Shown here one piece after another: positions 6,748 to 17,790 of a DNA stretch of 64,000 nt. Within the stretch, counting starts at the first letter, position 1. Each line of letters begins with the position of its first letter. The notes under the pieces are model-generated. The model searched no databases and had not been told where the DNA came from. It was given only the letters and a program-made list of their open reading frames with translations. This DNA comes from Lentzea xinjiangensis (GTDB lineage Bacteria > Actinomycetota > Actinomycetes > Mycobacteriales > Pseudonocardiaceae), in the NCBI RefSeq assembly GCF_900110955.1, contig NZ_FOFR01000001.1, positions 62,001 to 126,000 on the forward strand. Direction: 5' to 3'. The translations under genes and the position numbers were made by a program.

Positions 6748-8886
6748 TCAGGCCAGCAAGCTCCGCACGTGCGCGGCGAGGCGCTCCGCGATCTCGATGT
6801 CCCACTCGTCGCCGGCGGCCGGTGCGGCGGTCTGGCCCGCGACGACGCGTTCGCCGAGCAGGCGCCGCTCGGCGGGCGTGAAGTCGGTGACGGCCCGGCG
6901 GAGCAGGGGCAGCGCGTCGTCGAACGCCTCGCCGCGCAGGCCCGTCAGCCACTCGTCGATGAGACCGAAGAGGCGGGGGTCGGCGGCCAGCAGGGTCGCC
7001 GAGCCGCGCAGGAACCCCGCCACGAACGCGGTGGCGACGCTGCGGTGCAGGCGGGCGGCGACGTCGTCGCTGGTCAGCTCACCCGCCTCCCAGAGCAGCC
7101 GGGTGGCCCTGCCCGTCGGCAGGCCGTGGGCCTCTGCCTTCACCAGCGCGTGGAGGGCTCGCCACCAGGTCTGCTGGTGCTCCTCGTCGGCGGCCAGGCG
7201 GGTGGCCTCGTGGGCGCCGTCGACCGTGGCGAGCGCGTTCTCCGCGGTCTCGTCGTCGACGTTGCGGCAGGCCAGCGGGAGCCCCACCGCGCCGCGGGTG
7301 AGCAGGCCGTGCAGGGCCACGCGCAGCAGTTCCGGGTCGGTGCCGCGCACCGAGCCGTAGCGGACCGTACGGGCGAGGTCCGGCAGGGCCGCGAGCAGTT
7401 CGAGGGCATCGGTGGCGAGGGCGGCGCAGCGGTCGAGGGCGTTGCGGGCCTCGGCGACGGCCTTGGGCAGCTCGCAGCCCACCGACTTCGTCAGGGCGGC
7501 CGCGGCGTCGGCCACGCGGGTGGCGTCCCCGGCGGCCTGGACGAGGACGTTCTCTGCGGCGGTGTGGACGGTGGTGCCGTGGCGGGCGGCCACCGCGACG
7601 GACACCGCGAAGACGGGGTCCCAGCGCAGTTGCCAGACCTCGGCGAAGGTGCCGAGGGAGTTGGAGCGGTCCGGCTTGCCCCAGGGCACGCCGAGGACCG
7701 CCAGCCGTTGCAGGAGCTTCGAGCGTTCGCGGTCGGTGTCCTTGCGGAGGTCGAGCTTGAGCTGCTTGGGCGTGACGTCCGCGGGCAGGCGCAGCCTGCG
7801 TTGCAGCCGCTGGAGGTCCGCCGCCAGCGGTGAGCGCGGGACGGCCTCGCCCACCTCGCCGAGGCGCTCGCCGACGACGAGCTTGCGGTGGACGAGCCGC
7901 AGCGGGACCTCGTCGCCGCCGCAGAGCACCGCGAGCGCCGCCTCGTTGACCTCGTTCAGCCCGGCGCTCGGGCGTTCCCGCAGCGCCGCGAGGGTCTCCG
8001 CGAGCCGGACGGCCTCCACCGCGCTCGCCGTGGAGGCCGGCAGGTCCTCCTCCCTGAGCACGGCCGCGGCTTTGGCGAACCACCGCGGGACGACGTCGTC
8101 GCGGTGCTGCCAGAGGTGCGCGTACCAGCCGGGCGAGTCGACACCGGCGCCGTAGCCGGACTCGGCGGCGAGCTGGCCGTGGCTCCACGGGACCCACGTG
8201 CCGGAGATCTTGCGGCGGCGCAGGCCCTTCAGCAGCGCGGTGTCCGCGGCGACCGTCGGCTTGCTCAGCAGCGCCGGAACGTGCCACGCGCCGCAGACGA
8301 CGACGATCGTGCCGTCGGTCTCCTTGCGCGCCTTGCGGATCGTCTGGCGCATGAACGCTTCTCGCCGGAGCGTGCGTTCGCCGACCTCGTCCTCGAACTC
8401 CTCCCGCACGGCGACCATGGCCTCGGCGATGGCGTCCGCGAGCTCCAGCGGGTCCGACGCGCTGTGCTCGACGACGTCCTCCCACCAGCGTTCCGGGTCG
8501 TCGAAGCCCGCCGCCTCGGCGAGCAGGCCGATGGGGTCGACGTTGCCGCTCGGGCCGTCGTCGCCGATCGAGGCCGCCGCCGGCAGGTCGAAGAAGCGGA
8601 CCGCGGTGCCGTTCTCGTCGGCGTAGCGCAGCGCCTGCCACTCCGGGGAGAACTCGGCGAACGGCCAGAACGCGGCGTTCTCCGGTTCCGCCTCGTCGTG
8701 CAGCAGGATCGCGACCGGCGGGGTGAGCGCGTGGACGTGGTCGAGCAGCGCGTCCGCCTCCGGCGGCCCCTCGATCAGGATGAGGGCCGGTCGCGTCTTC
8801 TCCAGCGCCCGCTTGACCATCCGGGCCGAGCCGGGACCGTGGTGGCGGATGCCGAGGAGGACCGGCCCGCGGTCCGGCTCAGTCAC
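6748..8886 (-). CDS. DUF5682 family protein
   Basis: 712 residues, cytoplasmic, no membrane spans. The N-terminal part has GIRHHGPGS (about 12-20), LILIEGPPEAD (about 36-46) and later VVVCGAWHVPAL. This pattern of a His-containing first motif, an acidic second motif and a GxWH third motif resembles the TraB/TIKI/ChaN hydrolase-like fold; that link is an inference. The remaining roughly 450 residues are helical. The GTG start overlaps the AAA ATPase stop by eight bases, so it is translated with SWIM, DUF5691 and MoxR. The family is found with these partners in actinobacteria, but its biochemical role is not known to me. Confidence 0.88.
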   Translation of the reverse strand: MTEPDRGPVLLGIRHHGPGSARMVKRALEKTRPALILIEGPPEADALLDHVHALTPPVAILLHDEAEPENAAFWPFAEFSPEWQALRYADENGTAVRFFDLPAAASIGDDGPSGNVDPIGLLAEAAGFDDPERWWEDVVEHSASDPLELADAIAEAMVAVREEFEDEVGERTLRREAFMRQTIRKARKETDGTIVVVCGAWHVPALLSKPTVAADTALLKGLRRRKISGTWVPWSHGQLAAESGYGAGVDSPGWYAHLWQHRDDVVPRWFAKAAAVLREEDLPASTASAVEAVRLAETLAALRERPSAGLNEVNEAALAVLCGGDEVPLRLVHRKLVVGERLGEVGEAVPRSPLAADLQRLQRRLRLPADVTPKQLKLDLRKDTDRERSKLLQRLAVLGVPWGKPDRSNSLGTFAEVWQLRWDPVFAVSVAVAARHGTTVHTAAENVLVQAAGDATRVADAAAALTKSVGCELPKAVAEARNALDRCAALATDALELLAALPDLARTVRYGSVRGTDPELLRVALHGLLTRGAVGLPLACRNVDDETAENALATVDGAHEATRLAADEEHQQTWWRALHALVKAEAHGLPTGRATRLLWEAGELTSDDVAARLHRSVATAFVAGFLRGSATLLAADPRLFGLIDEWLTGLRGEAFDDALPLLRRAVTDFTPAERRLLGERVVAGQTAAPAAGDEWDIEIAERLAAHVRSLLA

Positions 8887-9964
8887 CGCTCGCGTCCAGG
8901 CAGGCCCGGTACAGGTCGCGCCACTCGGCGCGCTCCTTCAGCACCGTCTCCAGGTACTCCTGCCACACCGTCGCGTCCGACACCCTGTCCTTGATGACCG
9001 AGCCGATGAGCCCGCTCGCCAGCTCGTCGGCCCCCAGCGTGCCGTCGCCGAAGTGACCGGCGAGCGCCATCCCGTTGGCGACGACCGAGATCGCCTCCGC
9101 CGTGGACAGGCTGCCGCTCGGCTTCTTCAGCTGCGTGCGACCGTCCACCGTGGAACCGTTGCGCAGCTCCCGGAAGATCCGCACGACCCGGCGCACCTCG
9201 TCGAGCGCGGGCGGCTCGGCCGGCAGCTCGAGCGCCTTGCCGAGCTGCTGCGCACGGGTCACGACGATCTCGACCTCGGCGTCCTCGGTCGCGGGCGGCG
9301 GCAGCACGACGGTGTTGAAGCGCCGCGCAAGCGCCGACGACATCTGGTTGACGCCGCGGTCGCGGTCGTTGGCCGTGGCGATGACCGTGAAACCGGGGAC
9401 GGCCTGCACCTGCGAGTTGAGCTCCGGGACCGGCAACGACTTCTCGCTCAGCACGGTGATGAACGAGTCCTGCACCTCGGACGGCATGCGCGTCAGCTCT
9501 TCGACCCTGACCACCGAGCCCTGCCGCATGCCCTTCATGACCGGGCTCGGCACGAGCGCGTTCTCGCTCGGCCCCTCCGCGATGAGACGGGCGTAGTTCC
9601 AGCCGTAGCGGACCTGGTCCTCGCTCGTGCCGGCGGTGCCCTGGACCACGAGCGTCGAGTCGCCGCTGATCGCCGCCGCGAGGTGCTCGGACAACCACGA
9701 CTTCGCCGTGCCCGGCACCCCGACGAGCAGCAACGCCCTGTCCGTGACCAGCGTGCCCACCGCGACCTCGACCAGGCGCTTCGAGCCCACGTACTTCGGG
9801 GTGACCACGGTGCCGTCGGGCAGCGTGCCGCCCAGCACGTAGGTGACCACCGCCCGCGGGGACAGCCGCCAGTTCGGCGGCCGCTGCCGGTCGTCCTGGG
9901 CCGCGACGGCGTCCAGCTCGGCGGCGTACTGCTGTTCGGCCGTCGGCCTGAGCACGGCGGTCAC
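8879..9964 (-). CDS. MoxR-type AAA ATPase
   Basis: 361 residues. AAA+ ATPase with Walker A GVPGTAKS (82-89; Lys88), a Walker B-like segment GSVVRVEELTR in which Glu replaces the usual Asp, sensor 1 ATANDRDRG and an arginine-finger region SSALARRFN. MoxR proteins act as chaperones that usually work with vWA-domain proteins. The GTG at 9964 overlaps the DUF5691 stop (GTGA); the longer in-frame reading lies inside the upstream gene. A vWA partner is not adjacent but is found at 16530-17672. Confidence 0.92.
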   Translation of the reverse strand: MTAVLRPTAEQQYAAELDAVAAQDDRQRPPNWRLSPRAVVTYVLGGTLPDGTVVTPKYVGSKRLVEVAVGTLVTDRALLLVGVPGTAKSWLSEHLAAAISGDSTLVVQGTAGTSEDQVRYGWNYARLIAEGPSENALVPSPVMKGMRQGSVVRVEELTRMPSEVQDSFITVLSEKSLPVPELNSQVQAVPGFTVIATANDRDRGVNQMSSALARRFNTVVLPPPATEDAEVEIVVTRAQQLGKALELPAEPPALDEVRRVVRIFRELRNGSTVDGRTQLKKPSGSLSTAEAISVVANGMALAGHFGDGTLGADELASGLIGSVIKDRVSDATVWQEYLETVLKERAEWRDLYRACLDASGD

Positions 9965-11442
9965 TGGGCCTCCTGGGTAGGCGCTGGCTGGGTGGGCGCT
10001 GGCTGAGTCGACGCTGGCTGGTCGGGCTCGGGTGGGGCGGGCTCGGGTGGGGCGAAGGACTCGCGCAGCCGGATGCGCAGCCGCAGGACCTCCAGCTCCA
10101 GGGAGTTCTCCGGCCACCGGCGGGTCAGAGCCTCCCAGTTGGCGCCGAGCAGGTCGGCGTCACCCCTGGCCAGCAGGACGGCCGGCGGCCTGCCCGCTCG
10201 CCAGCGCGGGTCGGGCAACGCGGCGTACCGGTGCAGCAGAGCGCGGGTGGTCTCGGCCGACCACGGCGCCGGGAGCTGGGCGCAGGCGTGGTCGAGGAGG
10301 TCGTAGTGCCAGTTCACGGACACGGCGACCACGGCCTGCTCGGCGACCGCGGCGGGAAGTGCCGCCAGCATCTCGAGCTGTTCCATGCCGGTGAGCGCCT
10401 CGGCGGCGGCCACCGCCCACGGCCGCGGGTCCCGTGCCGCGGCGAGCTGGTCGGCGACGCCCCTGAGCAGGGCTGCGGCCCACGGCCCCCGGCGGAGGAC
10501 CTTCGCGGCCCCGGCGTCGTCGGCCCGCAGCCTCCCGGTCCAGTACGACGGCGGCACGCTCGCGGCCGCGGCCCGGATGCGCCCGGCCACGCCCTTCTCG
10601 GACCCGTCGCGCATGAGGTCGCGCTGCTCGGCCTCGTCGGGCGGCGCGGTCCACAGCTCACCGGCCCGGACGTCGAGGTCCTCGGTCAGCCCGCGCCCCA
10701 GCCGGTCGGCCGCCCTCGCCGCGAGGGCGGAGCCGGGCAGCTTGCGCAGCAGCCGCAGCGCCTCGTCGTGCACGGCGGCGGCCCGGTCGTCGAGCGCTGT
10801 CTCCAGCAGTTCCTCGTCGGCCGGACCCAGCGCGGTTTCGAGGGCGCTGACGAGGACTTGTCGGTCGGTGGAGCGCCGCGAGGCCTCGAACTCGGCCTTG
10901 ATGAAGCCGCCCGTCCCCTCCGGGTCGCCCTTGCGCCGGCGGCGCAGGGCGCGGACCCGCTGGGCGCTCGGCAGGTCGAGGATCTCGTCGAGCGGGACCT
11001 CCTGCGCGAGCGGTGCGGCACCGCTCGCCCAGGACCAGCCGGGCCGGGTGCCGGCGAGCCAGCGGCCCCGCGTGCCGAGGACCTCGACGACGGCGGGCCG
11101 CAGCCCCGGCCGGGCGGTGCCGAGGGCGAGCAGGGCGGGGAGCATGCGGTGCTCGGCCACGACGCCGCCGGCCTTGGCGAGAGCGCACCACTCGGTCAGG
11201 AGGACCTCGTCGTCGAGGCTCATGATCGCCTCCAGCACCGCGCGGGCCGCGGGGCGGGGAAGGGCGGCCGTCTCGGGCGGGGCCGGGGGAAGCGGGTCGG
11301 CCTGCGCCTCCAGCGGGAGGGTGGCGCCGAACGCGGCCACGCCCAGGGCCGCGCAGTCCGCGAGCAGGACCGCCGGGTCACCGCCGCCGCGGGTGGTGCC
11401 GATGAGGAGGTCTTGAACGGTCTTGGACCACTCGGCCTTCAC
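9961..11442 (-). CDS. DUF5691 family protein
   Basis: 493 residues, helical, repeat-like and leucine/alanine-rich, with no membrane span or recognisable catalytic motif; it looks like an alpha-solenoid scaffold. The C-terminus has a Pro/Thr/Gln repeat in which PAPTQ recurs. The GTG at 11442 overlaps the SWIM stop by four bases. The open frame extends about 400 codons further upstream but only as a shadow of the SWIM gene. It lies between a zinc-binding SWIM protein and a MoxR ATPase, so a role as structural partner of the complex is plausible. Confidence 0.87.
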   Translation of the reverse strand: MKAEWSKTVQDLLIGTTRGGGDPAVLLADCAALGVAAFGATLPLEAQADPLPPAPPETAALPRPAARAVLEAIMSLDDEVLLTEWCALAKAGGVVAEHRMLPALLALGTARPGLRPAVVEVLGTRGRWLAGTRPGWSWASGAAPLAQEVPLDEILDLPSAQRVRALRRRRKGDPEGTGGFIKAEFEASRRSTDRQVLVSALETALGPADEELLETALDDRAAAVHDEALRLLRKLPGSALAARAADRLGRGLTEDLDVRAGELWTAPPDEAEQRDLMRDGSEKGVAGRIRAAAASVPPSYWTGRLRADDAGAAKVLRRGPWAAALLRGVADQLAAARDPRPWAVAAAEALTGMEQLEMLAALPAAVAEQAVVAVSVNWHYDLLDHACAQLPAPWSAETTRALLHRYAALPDPRWRAGRPPAVLLARGDADLLGANWEALTRRWPENSLELEVLRLRIRLRESFAPPEPAPPEPDQPASTQPAPTQPAPTQEAQ

Positions 11443-12602
11443 GCCACCACCTCCAGGGCGCCGTCCACCGCGATGGCGCCCAGGCGCACCGCGTGCCCGT
11501 CCCACAGCCCCCAGGCGTCGAACGGCACGCCGCCGGTCAGCGCCAGGGCCATGTCCAGCCCCGTGTCGTCGCGCACGGGCAGGCCGCGGCCGGAGGCGTC
11601 GACCAGCGAGGTGCCGCACAGCCGGACGGAGGCGCATCCGAGCGGGAACAGGCGTTGCCACGGGTCGGCCACCAGCATCGGCTCCAGCGACGCCAGGGCC
11701 GTGCGCCAGGACGGTGGGGCCGGGACCGGGACCGGGGCTCGGGAGCCGGTCAGCTCGCCCAGCGCCACGCGGTCCGAGCCGGGGTACTGGTGGACCAGCG
11801 CGGAGGACTCGAGGCCGTGGGGCAGCAGCGGGACGGGGGCTCCCACGGCTGAGTGGCGGATTGCGACCACCCAGCGGCCCGTCTGACGGCCCCAGCACCA
11901 CTGCCGCACGGTGCGGACCCGGCCGTCGTCGGTTTCGAGGCGCAGGAGGGCCACCCAGCGGTCGGACACGCCCGGCGAGGCGCGGACGGTCTCCTCGGGC
12001 ACCGTCACGCCGAGGCGGGAGCGGGGCTGGACGTGGCAGAGCAGGTGGAGGCCGCCCAGGCGGTCGGCCACGTCGGAGGTCCAGCGGGGGCCGGAGCGGG
12101 CGACGATGTCCTGGACCTCCGCCACCGCCGAGGCGACGCCGGGGACCTGGGCGTCGATCATGCGGGCGATGAACGCCTGCCACCACGACGCCGGGCGGCC
12201 GGGCAGGGACGCGATGCCCGCCGAGGCCACGTCCAGCAGCCAGTCGCGCAGGCCGTCGATGCCGGAGGACATGGCCAGCGCGCGGTTGGCCGCCGTCTTC
12301 TCGCGGGAACGCGCGCGCCGCGCCACGGCCTCGGGTGAGGTGTCCAGCTCGCGGGCCGCCCTGCGCTGGGTCCACTCCTCGACCCAGTCGGGCGGGAGGG
12401 CGTCCGGGATGTCGAGCTCCTGCAGGCTCACGGCGTGCTTGCAGGGGAACTTGCGGGAGGGGCACGTGCACTTCGCGGAGCCCGCGGCCAGGTCGACGCA
12501 CACGCGGTACGGCGCGGAGCCGGAGCCCGTGTAGAGGCCCCACAGCACCGGCAGGGCCTTGCCCAGGCCCTGCCAGCGCGTCGGAACGGCTCGTGTCCTC
12601 AC
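11439..12602 (-). CDS. SWIM zinc-finger domain protein
   Basis: 387 residues with a SWIM finger near the N-terminus: Cys45, Cys47, Cys54 and His56 in KCTCPSRKFPCKH (CxCx6CxH). SWIM domains bind DNA or proteins. The rest is helical with no known catalytic site. It starts at a GTG at 12602 and is the first gene of the leftward SWIM-DUF5691-MoxR-DUF5682 operon; the 33 bases between it and the hmgA stop leave little room for a promoter, so it may also be reached from the hmgA promoter. Confidence 0.88.
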   Translation of the reverse strand: MRTRAVPTRWQGLGKALPVLWGLYTGSGSAPYRVCVDLAAGSAKCTCPSRKFPCKHAVSLQELDIPDALPPDWVEEWTQRRAARELDTSPEAVARRARSREKTAANRALAMSSGIDGLRDWLLDVASAGIASLPGRPASWWQAFIARMIDAQVPGVASAVAEVQDIVARSGPRWTSDVADRLGGLHLLCHVQPRSRLGVTVPEETVRASPGVSDRWVALLRLETDDGRVRTVRQWCWGRQTGRWVVAIRHSAVGAPVPLLPHGLESSALVHQYPGSDRVALGELTGSRAPVPVPAPPSWRTALASLEPMLVADPWQRLFPLGCASVRLCGTSLVDASGRGLPVRDDTGLDMALALTGGVPFDAWGLWDGHAVRLGAIAVDGALEVVA

Positions 12603-12635
12603 GGAACCAAACTAGCGAGGCCCCCCGACAGAAAA

Positions 12636-13808
12636 TCAGGCCGGACCGCGACGGGCCCACGTCCACGCGTAGGCCGGGTCCTCACAGGCCTCGGCGGCCT
12701 CGCCCATCTCCAGCGGCCGGAAGGTGTCCACCATGACCGCGGTCTCGTCGAAGTAGTCCACGCCCAGGGAGGCCTCGACCGCGCCGGGCTGCGGGCCGTG
12801 CGTGCAGCCGGACGGGTGCAGCGACATCGAGCCGATGCCGATGCCGGAGCCCTTGCGCGCCTCGTAGTTGCCGCCCACGTAGAACATCAGCTCGTCGGAG
12901 TCGACGTTCGCGTGGTTGTACGGCACCGGCACGGCCAGCGGGTGGTAGTCGACCTTGCGCGGGCAGAACGAGCACACGACGAAGTTCGGGCCCTCGAACG
13001 TCTGGTGCACGGGTGGCGGCTGGTGCACGCGGCCGGTGATCGGCTCGAAGTCGCGGATGTTGAGCGCCCACGGGTACAGGTGGCCGTCCCAGCCGACGAC
13101 GTCGAACGGGTGGTTCGCGTAGGTGAACCTGGTGAGCCCCGCGCGGTGCCGCACGAGCACGTCGACGTCGGTGCCCTCGGCCAGGAGCGGCTCGGAGGGG
13201 CCGCGGATGTCGCGCTCGCAGTACGGCGAGTGCTCAAGGAACTGGCCGGCTTTCGACAGGTACCGGCGCGGCGGCCCGATGTGCCCGGTCGCCTCCAGCA
13301 CGAGCAACGACATCGGCGACGACGGCACGACCCGGTAGGTGCACGAGGTCGGGATCACGACGTAGTCGCCGTCGCCCACCTCCAGAGCGCCGTAGATCGT
13401 CTCGATGACACCGGAGCCGCCCTGCACGTACAGCAGCTCGTCACCGGAGGCGTTGCGGTACAACGGCGAGGGCGCGGAGGCGACCACGAAGCCGATGGTC
13501 ACGTCCGGGTTGCCGAACAGCTTGCGGCGGCCGGTGACGGCGTCGACGTCGTCGGAGGGCCAGGTCAGGTCCTGCGTCTTGAAGTGCCGCGGCTTGAGCG
13601 GCAGGTTCGGCGCGAGGGAGCCGCGCTCGTCCTTCACCGTCTCCGCGTTCACGATCGCCGTGGGCAGGTACCGGTGGTAGAGCAGGGCCGAGTCGGCCGA
13701 GAACCCCTCGACTCCCATCAGCTCTTCCGCGTAGAGCCCACCGTCCGGTTTGCGGAACTGGGTGTGGCGCTTTCGGGGGATCTCCCCCACCTGGCGGTAG
13801 TAGGCCAT
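12636..13808 (-). CDS. hmgA: Homogentisate 1,2-dioxygenase
   Basis: Non-heme Fe(II) enzyme that opens the homogentisate ring to maleylacetoacetate in tyrosine/phenylalanine breakdown. 390 residues, slightly shorter than the eukaryotic and Pseudomonas enzymes, as usual in actinobacteria. Iron-binding surroundings are seen in YNHANVDSDELMFYVGG (His and Glu) and SLHPSGCTHGPQPG (His). It is transcribed away from the fahA operon, sharing a divergent region of about 70 bases, where the IclR regulator encoded in that operon probably binds. Confidence 0.96.
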   Translation of the reverse strand: MAYYRQVGEIPRKRHTQFRKPDGGLYAEELMGVEGFSADSALLYHRYLPTAIVNAETVKDERGSLAPNLPLKPRHFKTQDLTWPSDDVDAVTGRRKLFGNPDVTIGFVVASAPSPLYRNASGDELLYVQGGSGVIETIYGALEVGDGDYVVIPTSCTYRVVPSSPMSLLVLEATGHIGPPRRYLSKAGQFLEHSPYCERDIRGPSEPLLAEGTDVDVLVRHRAGLTRFTYANHPFDVVGWDGHLYPWALNIRDFEPITGRVHQPPPVHQTFEGPNFVVCSFCPRKVDYHPLAVPVPYNHANVDSDELMFYVGGNYEARKGSGIGIGSMSLHPSGCTHGPQPGAVEASLGVDYFDETAVMVDTFRPLEMGEAAEACEDPAYAWTWARRGPA

Positions 13809-13877
13809 GACGTCTCCGGAGCGTTCGACTATCGGACATCTTTGTTCAGTTGCCGGTACACGGCTAGCGTGTCAGCC

Positions 13878-14737
13878 GTGTCAAGCGCTGTCGAACTCCG
13901 TGCGCCCGGTCCGCGCGGTACTCCGCCCCTGCTCGCGAGGCTTGTGGACGATGCCGCGCTGTTCCCTCCGGGGAACGCGCCGATGCCCGACGCGGTGCGC
14001 GGCCACCTCGACGGACGAGTCGGCGAGTGGTCCGGCGTCATGGGTCTTTTCCTGTGCCCCGCCTCCCGGCTCGCCGAACTGATCACCGAACTCATCAAGG
14101 TCAAGCCGGCCAAACCGGTCGCGCTCAGCCTCGTCATCGACACCGGCCTCGGCGGCGTGCCGAAGGCGGTGTCCATCGTCGAGAGCCGCAGCGAGCTCCT
14201 GGCGCTGCGCATGGTCGAGATGCCGGCCCCGTCCGATGTGGACGAGGTCTGGCTCGAGCGCGTGTCGGAGTTCGTCCCCGAGGACGTCATCCGCGTCGTG
14301 GAGCCGCGTCGCGGCGGCTCCGAGTGGCTCGACGGCGTCCGCCGGGTGATCGAGCACGGCAGCTGGCCCAAGCTGCGCTGCGGAGGTCTCTCCCAGGAGA
14401 ACTTCCCGAGCGTCGACGAGGTCGCGGACTTCCTGTCCGTCGTGAGCGGTGGTGGCGTCGCGTTCAAGGCGACCGCGGGCCTGCACAAGGCCGTCCGCCA
14501 CACCGACGAGCAGGGCTTCACCCACCACGGCTTCCTGAACCTCCTCGTCGCGACGGCGCGCAGCCTGAGCGGCCGCGACGTCCGCGAGGCACTCGCGAGC
14601 ACCGACGCCGAGGCGCTCACCGCCGAGGCCAAGGCGCTCAGCGACCAGGCCGCGCACGCCGTGCGCGGTGTCTTCGCGAGCTACGGCTCGTGCTCGCTGG
14701 CCGAACCGATCGCCGACCTAGAGGAGCTTGGACTGCT

Positions 14738-14741
<4 letters not shown>
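13878..14741 (+). CDS. Conserved protein of unknown function in the homogentisate operon
   Basis: About 287 residues, soluble, not recognised. It opens with a PLLARLVDDAALFPPGNAPM segment, then alternates hydrophobic strands and helices (GVMGLFLC, ALSLVIDTG, GGVAFKATAG), a pattern compatible with an alpha/beta barrel. Its stop overlaps the fahA start (GTGA), so the two are translated together, suggesting a role in tyrosine catabolism such as the maleylacetoacetate isomerisation step, which has no other candidate here; this is only a guess. The start may be the GTG at 13878 or the in-frame GTG at 13869. Confidence 0.8.
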
Positions 14742-15900
<1,159 letters not shown>

Positions 15901-15901
<1 letters not shown>

Positions 15902-16533
15902 TGGTCGGAGCGACGAAGGAGAGCTCGCTGACCCTGGAACGGGGTCTGGCGCTGCTCCAAGCGGTCGCGGAGGCGGAGTCCGAGGCACCGTCGATCTCGG
16001 AGCTCGCCACGGCCATCGGCGCGTCCAGGGCCGCCGTCTACCGGCTCCTCGTGCCGTTGCAGGCGCGCGGGCTCGTGCGCCGGGAGGGCTCGAAGGTCCG
16101 GCTGGGCCTCGGCGTGCTGCGGCTCGCCTCCAACGTGCTGCCCCAGCTCCGGATGGCGGCCAACCCCGCTCTGCGAGAGCTCGCGGAGAAGGTCGGCGCC
16201 ACCGCGCACCTGACCGTCGCGGACGGCGGCGAGGCCCAGGCCGTCGCGGTCGTCGAACCGTCGTGGACCGCTTTCCACGTGGCGTACCGGGTGGGTTCCC
16301 GCCACCCGGTGCACCGCGGGGCGGCGGGCAGGGCCATCTCGCAGCCCGTGGACGACTGGGTCGTCTCCACCGGTGAGCTGCAGCCGAACGCGTACGGCGT
16401 CGCGGCGCCGGTGCGCGGCGTCCCCGGCCTGCGGGCGTCGGTCGGCGTCGTGGCGCTGGAGAAGCTCGACGCGGACGTCATCGGCCCGCACGTCGTGCGC
16501 GCGGCCGAAGAAGTGGCGGCGGCGCTCAAATGA
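15901..16533 (+). CDS. IclR family transcriptional regulator
   Basis: 210 residues. An N-terminal winged helix-turn-helix (SLTLERGLALLQAVAEAE, SISELATAIGASRAAVYRLL) is followed by a GAF-like effector domain. At about 210 residues it is shorter than the usual 250, with the effector domain reduced. Its place directly after fahA suggests it controls the homogentisate genes with a pathway metabolite as ligand. The stop overlaps the start of the vWA gene (ATGA). Confidence 0.88.
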
Positions 16534-17672
16534 GCGAGGAACGGCTCAGGCGGTGGCGGTTGCTCCTGGGACCGAGCGCGGAGGACGTGGCGCAGCTCGG
16601 CGATGACGACCAACGGCGCGACAGCGCGCTCACAGGCCTCTACGGCGGCGGTGGCGACCGCGGCGCGGGCCTCGGCGCCAGCTCCCCGCAACTGCACCGG
16701 TGGCTGGGCGACGTCCGCAAGTACTTCCCCACGTCCGTCGTGCAGGTGATGCAACGCGACGCGGTCGAGAAGCTCGGCCTCCGGCAGCTCCTGCTCGAAC
16801 CCGAGCTGTTGCAGGCCGTCGAGCCGGACGTGAACCTCGTCAGCACCCTGCTGCAACTTTCCCGCGCCATCCCCGCCCGCACCCGCGACACCGCGAAGGC
16901 CGTGGTGCGCAAGGTCGTCGAGGACATCGAGCGGCGCCTGGCGGACCGGCTCGTCGAGGCGGTGCGGGGCGCCGTCGACAGGTCCAGGCGCACGCACCGG
17001 CCGCAGCTCCCGGACGTCGACTGGGCGAGCACGATCAAGGCGAACCTCAAGAACTACCAGCCGCGGCACCGGACGGTGATCGTCGAGGACCTGATCGGCC
17101 ACCGCAGGCGCAGCCGGGCCGCGGCGATGCGGGACGTGGTCCTGCTCGTCGACCAGTCGGGCTCGATGGCGGACTCGCTGGTGCACGCGGCGGTCCTGGG
17201 GTCGGCGCTCGCGTCCATCCGCTCGGTCTCGACCAGGCTCGTCGTGTTCGACACCGAGGTCGCGGACCTGACCGACCAGCTCAGCGACCCGGTGGAGCTG
17301 CTGTTCAGCGCCCAGCTCGGCGGCGGCACGGACATCAACCGCGCGGTCGCCTACGCCCAGACCCTCGTCCGCCGGCCCACCGACACGGTCGTCGTGATCA
17401 TCAGCGACCTGTACGAGGGCGGGTCGGAGACCGACCTGCGGCGCCGGGTCCGCGAGCTGGTCGCGAGCGGTGTCACGGTGGTGAACCTCCTGGCGCTCAG
17501 CGACTCCGGCACGCCCGCCTACGACCACGAGCTGGCCGCGCAGCTCTCGGCGCTGGGCGCGCCCGCGTTCGCCTGCACGCCGGACAAGTTCCCCGAGCTG
17601 CTGGCGGCGGCGCTGCGCAAGGACGACCTCACGCAGTGGGCCGAGGCCGAGGGCATCGCGACGGGCCGTTAG
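16530..17672 (+). CDS. vWA (CoxE-like) domain protein, likely partner of the MoxR ATPase
   Basis: 380 residues. The N-terminal 190 are helical; the C-terminal part is a von Willebrand A domain with an intact metal-ion-dependent adhesion site: DQSGS (208-212), a Thr in GGGTDINRA and Asp in VVIISDLYEG. vWA proteins of this type are clients or co-chaperones of MoxR ATPases. The gene is translationally coupled to iclR (ATGA), so it is expressed with the tyrosine genes while its likely partners (SWIM, DUF5691, MoxR, DUF5682) lie 4 kb away on the other strand. Confidence 0.92.
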   Translation: MSEERLRRWRLLLGPSAEDVAQLGDDDQRRDSALTGLYGGGGDRGAGLGASSPQLHRWLGDVRKYFPTSVVQVMQRDAVEKLGLRQLLLEPELLQAVEPDVNLVSTLLQLSRAIPARTRDTAKAVVRKVVEDIERRLADRLVEAVRGAVDRSRRTHRPQLPDVDWASTIKANLKNYQPRHRTVIVEDLIGHRRRSRAAAMRDVVLLVDQSGSMADSLVHAAVLGSALASIRSVSTRLVVFDTEVADLTDQLSDPVELLFSAQLGGGTDINRAVAYAQTLVRRPTDTVVVIISDLYEGGSETDLRRRVRELVASGVTVVNLLALSDSGTPAYDHELAAQLSALGAPAFACTPDKFPELLAAALRKDDLTQWAEAEGIATGR

Positions 17673-17790
17673 GCCAGCGCGTCGGCGAGCGCCGCGACGG
17701 TCCTGGCCAGCTCTGGCAGCAGCTCGGCGGGAATCCGGTCCAGCACCCGGTTCCGCGCGCTCGCCAGGTGAGCCGGCTGGGCCGCGCGCA
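17669..17790 (-). pseudogene. Possible C-terminal remnant of a MarR-like regulator
   Basis: Read leftwards, this segment gives an open tail containing NRVLDRIPAELLPELARTVA and ending ALADALA before a stop that overlaps the vWA stop. The pattern resembles the last helix of MarR-family regulators. No start or DNA-binding domain remains. The identification rests on about 35 residues and is weak. Confidence 0.3.

Noticed and set aside
12435..13868. Rightward extension of the fahA-upstream gene back through hmgA
   Set aside because: This part of the frame is the antisense of hmgA and has shadow composition; the real protein starts near 13878.
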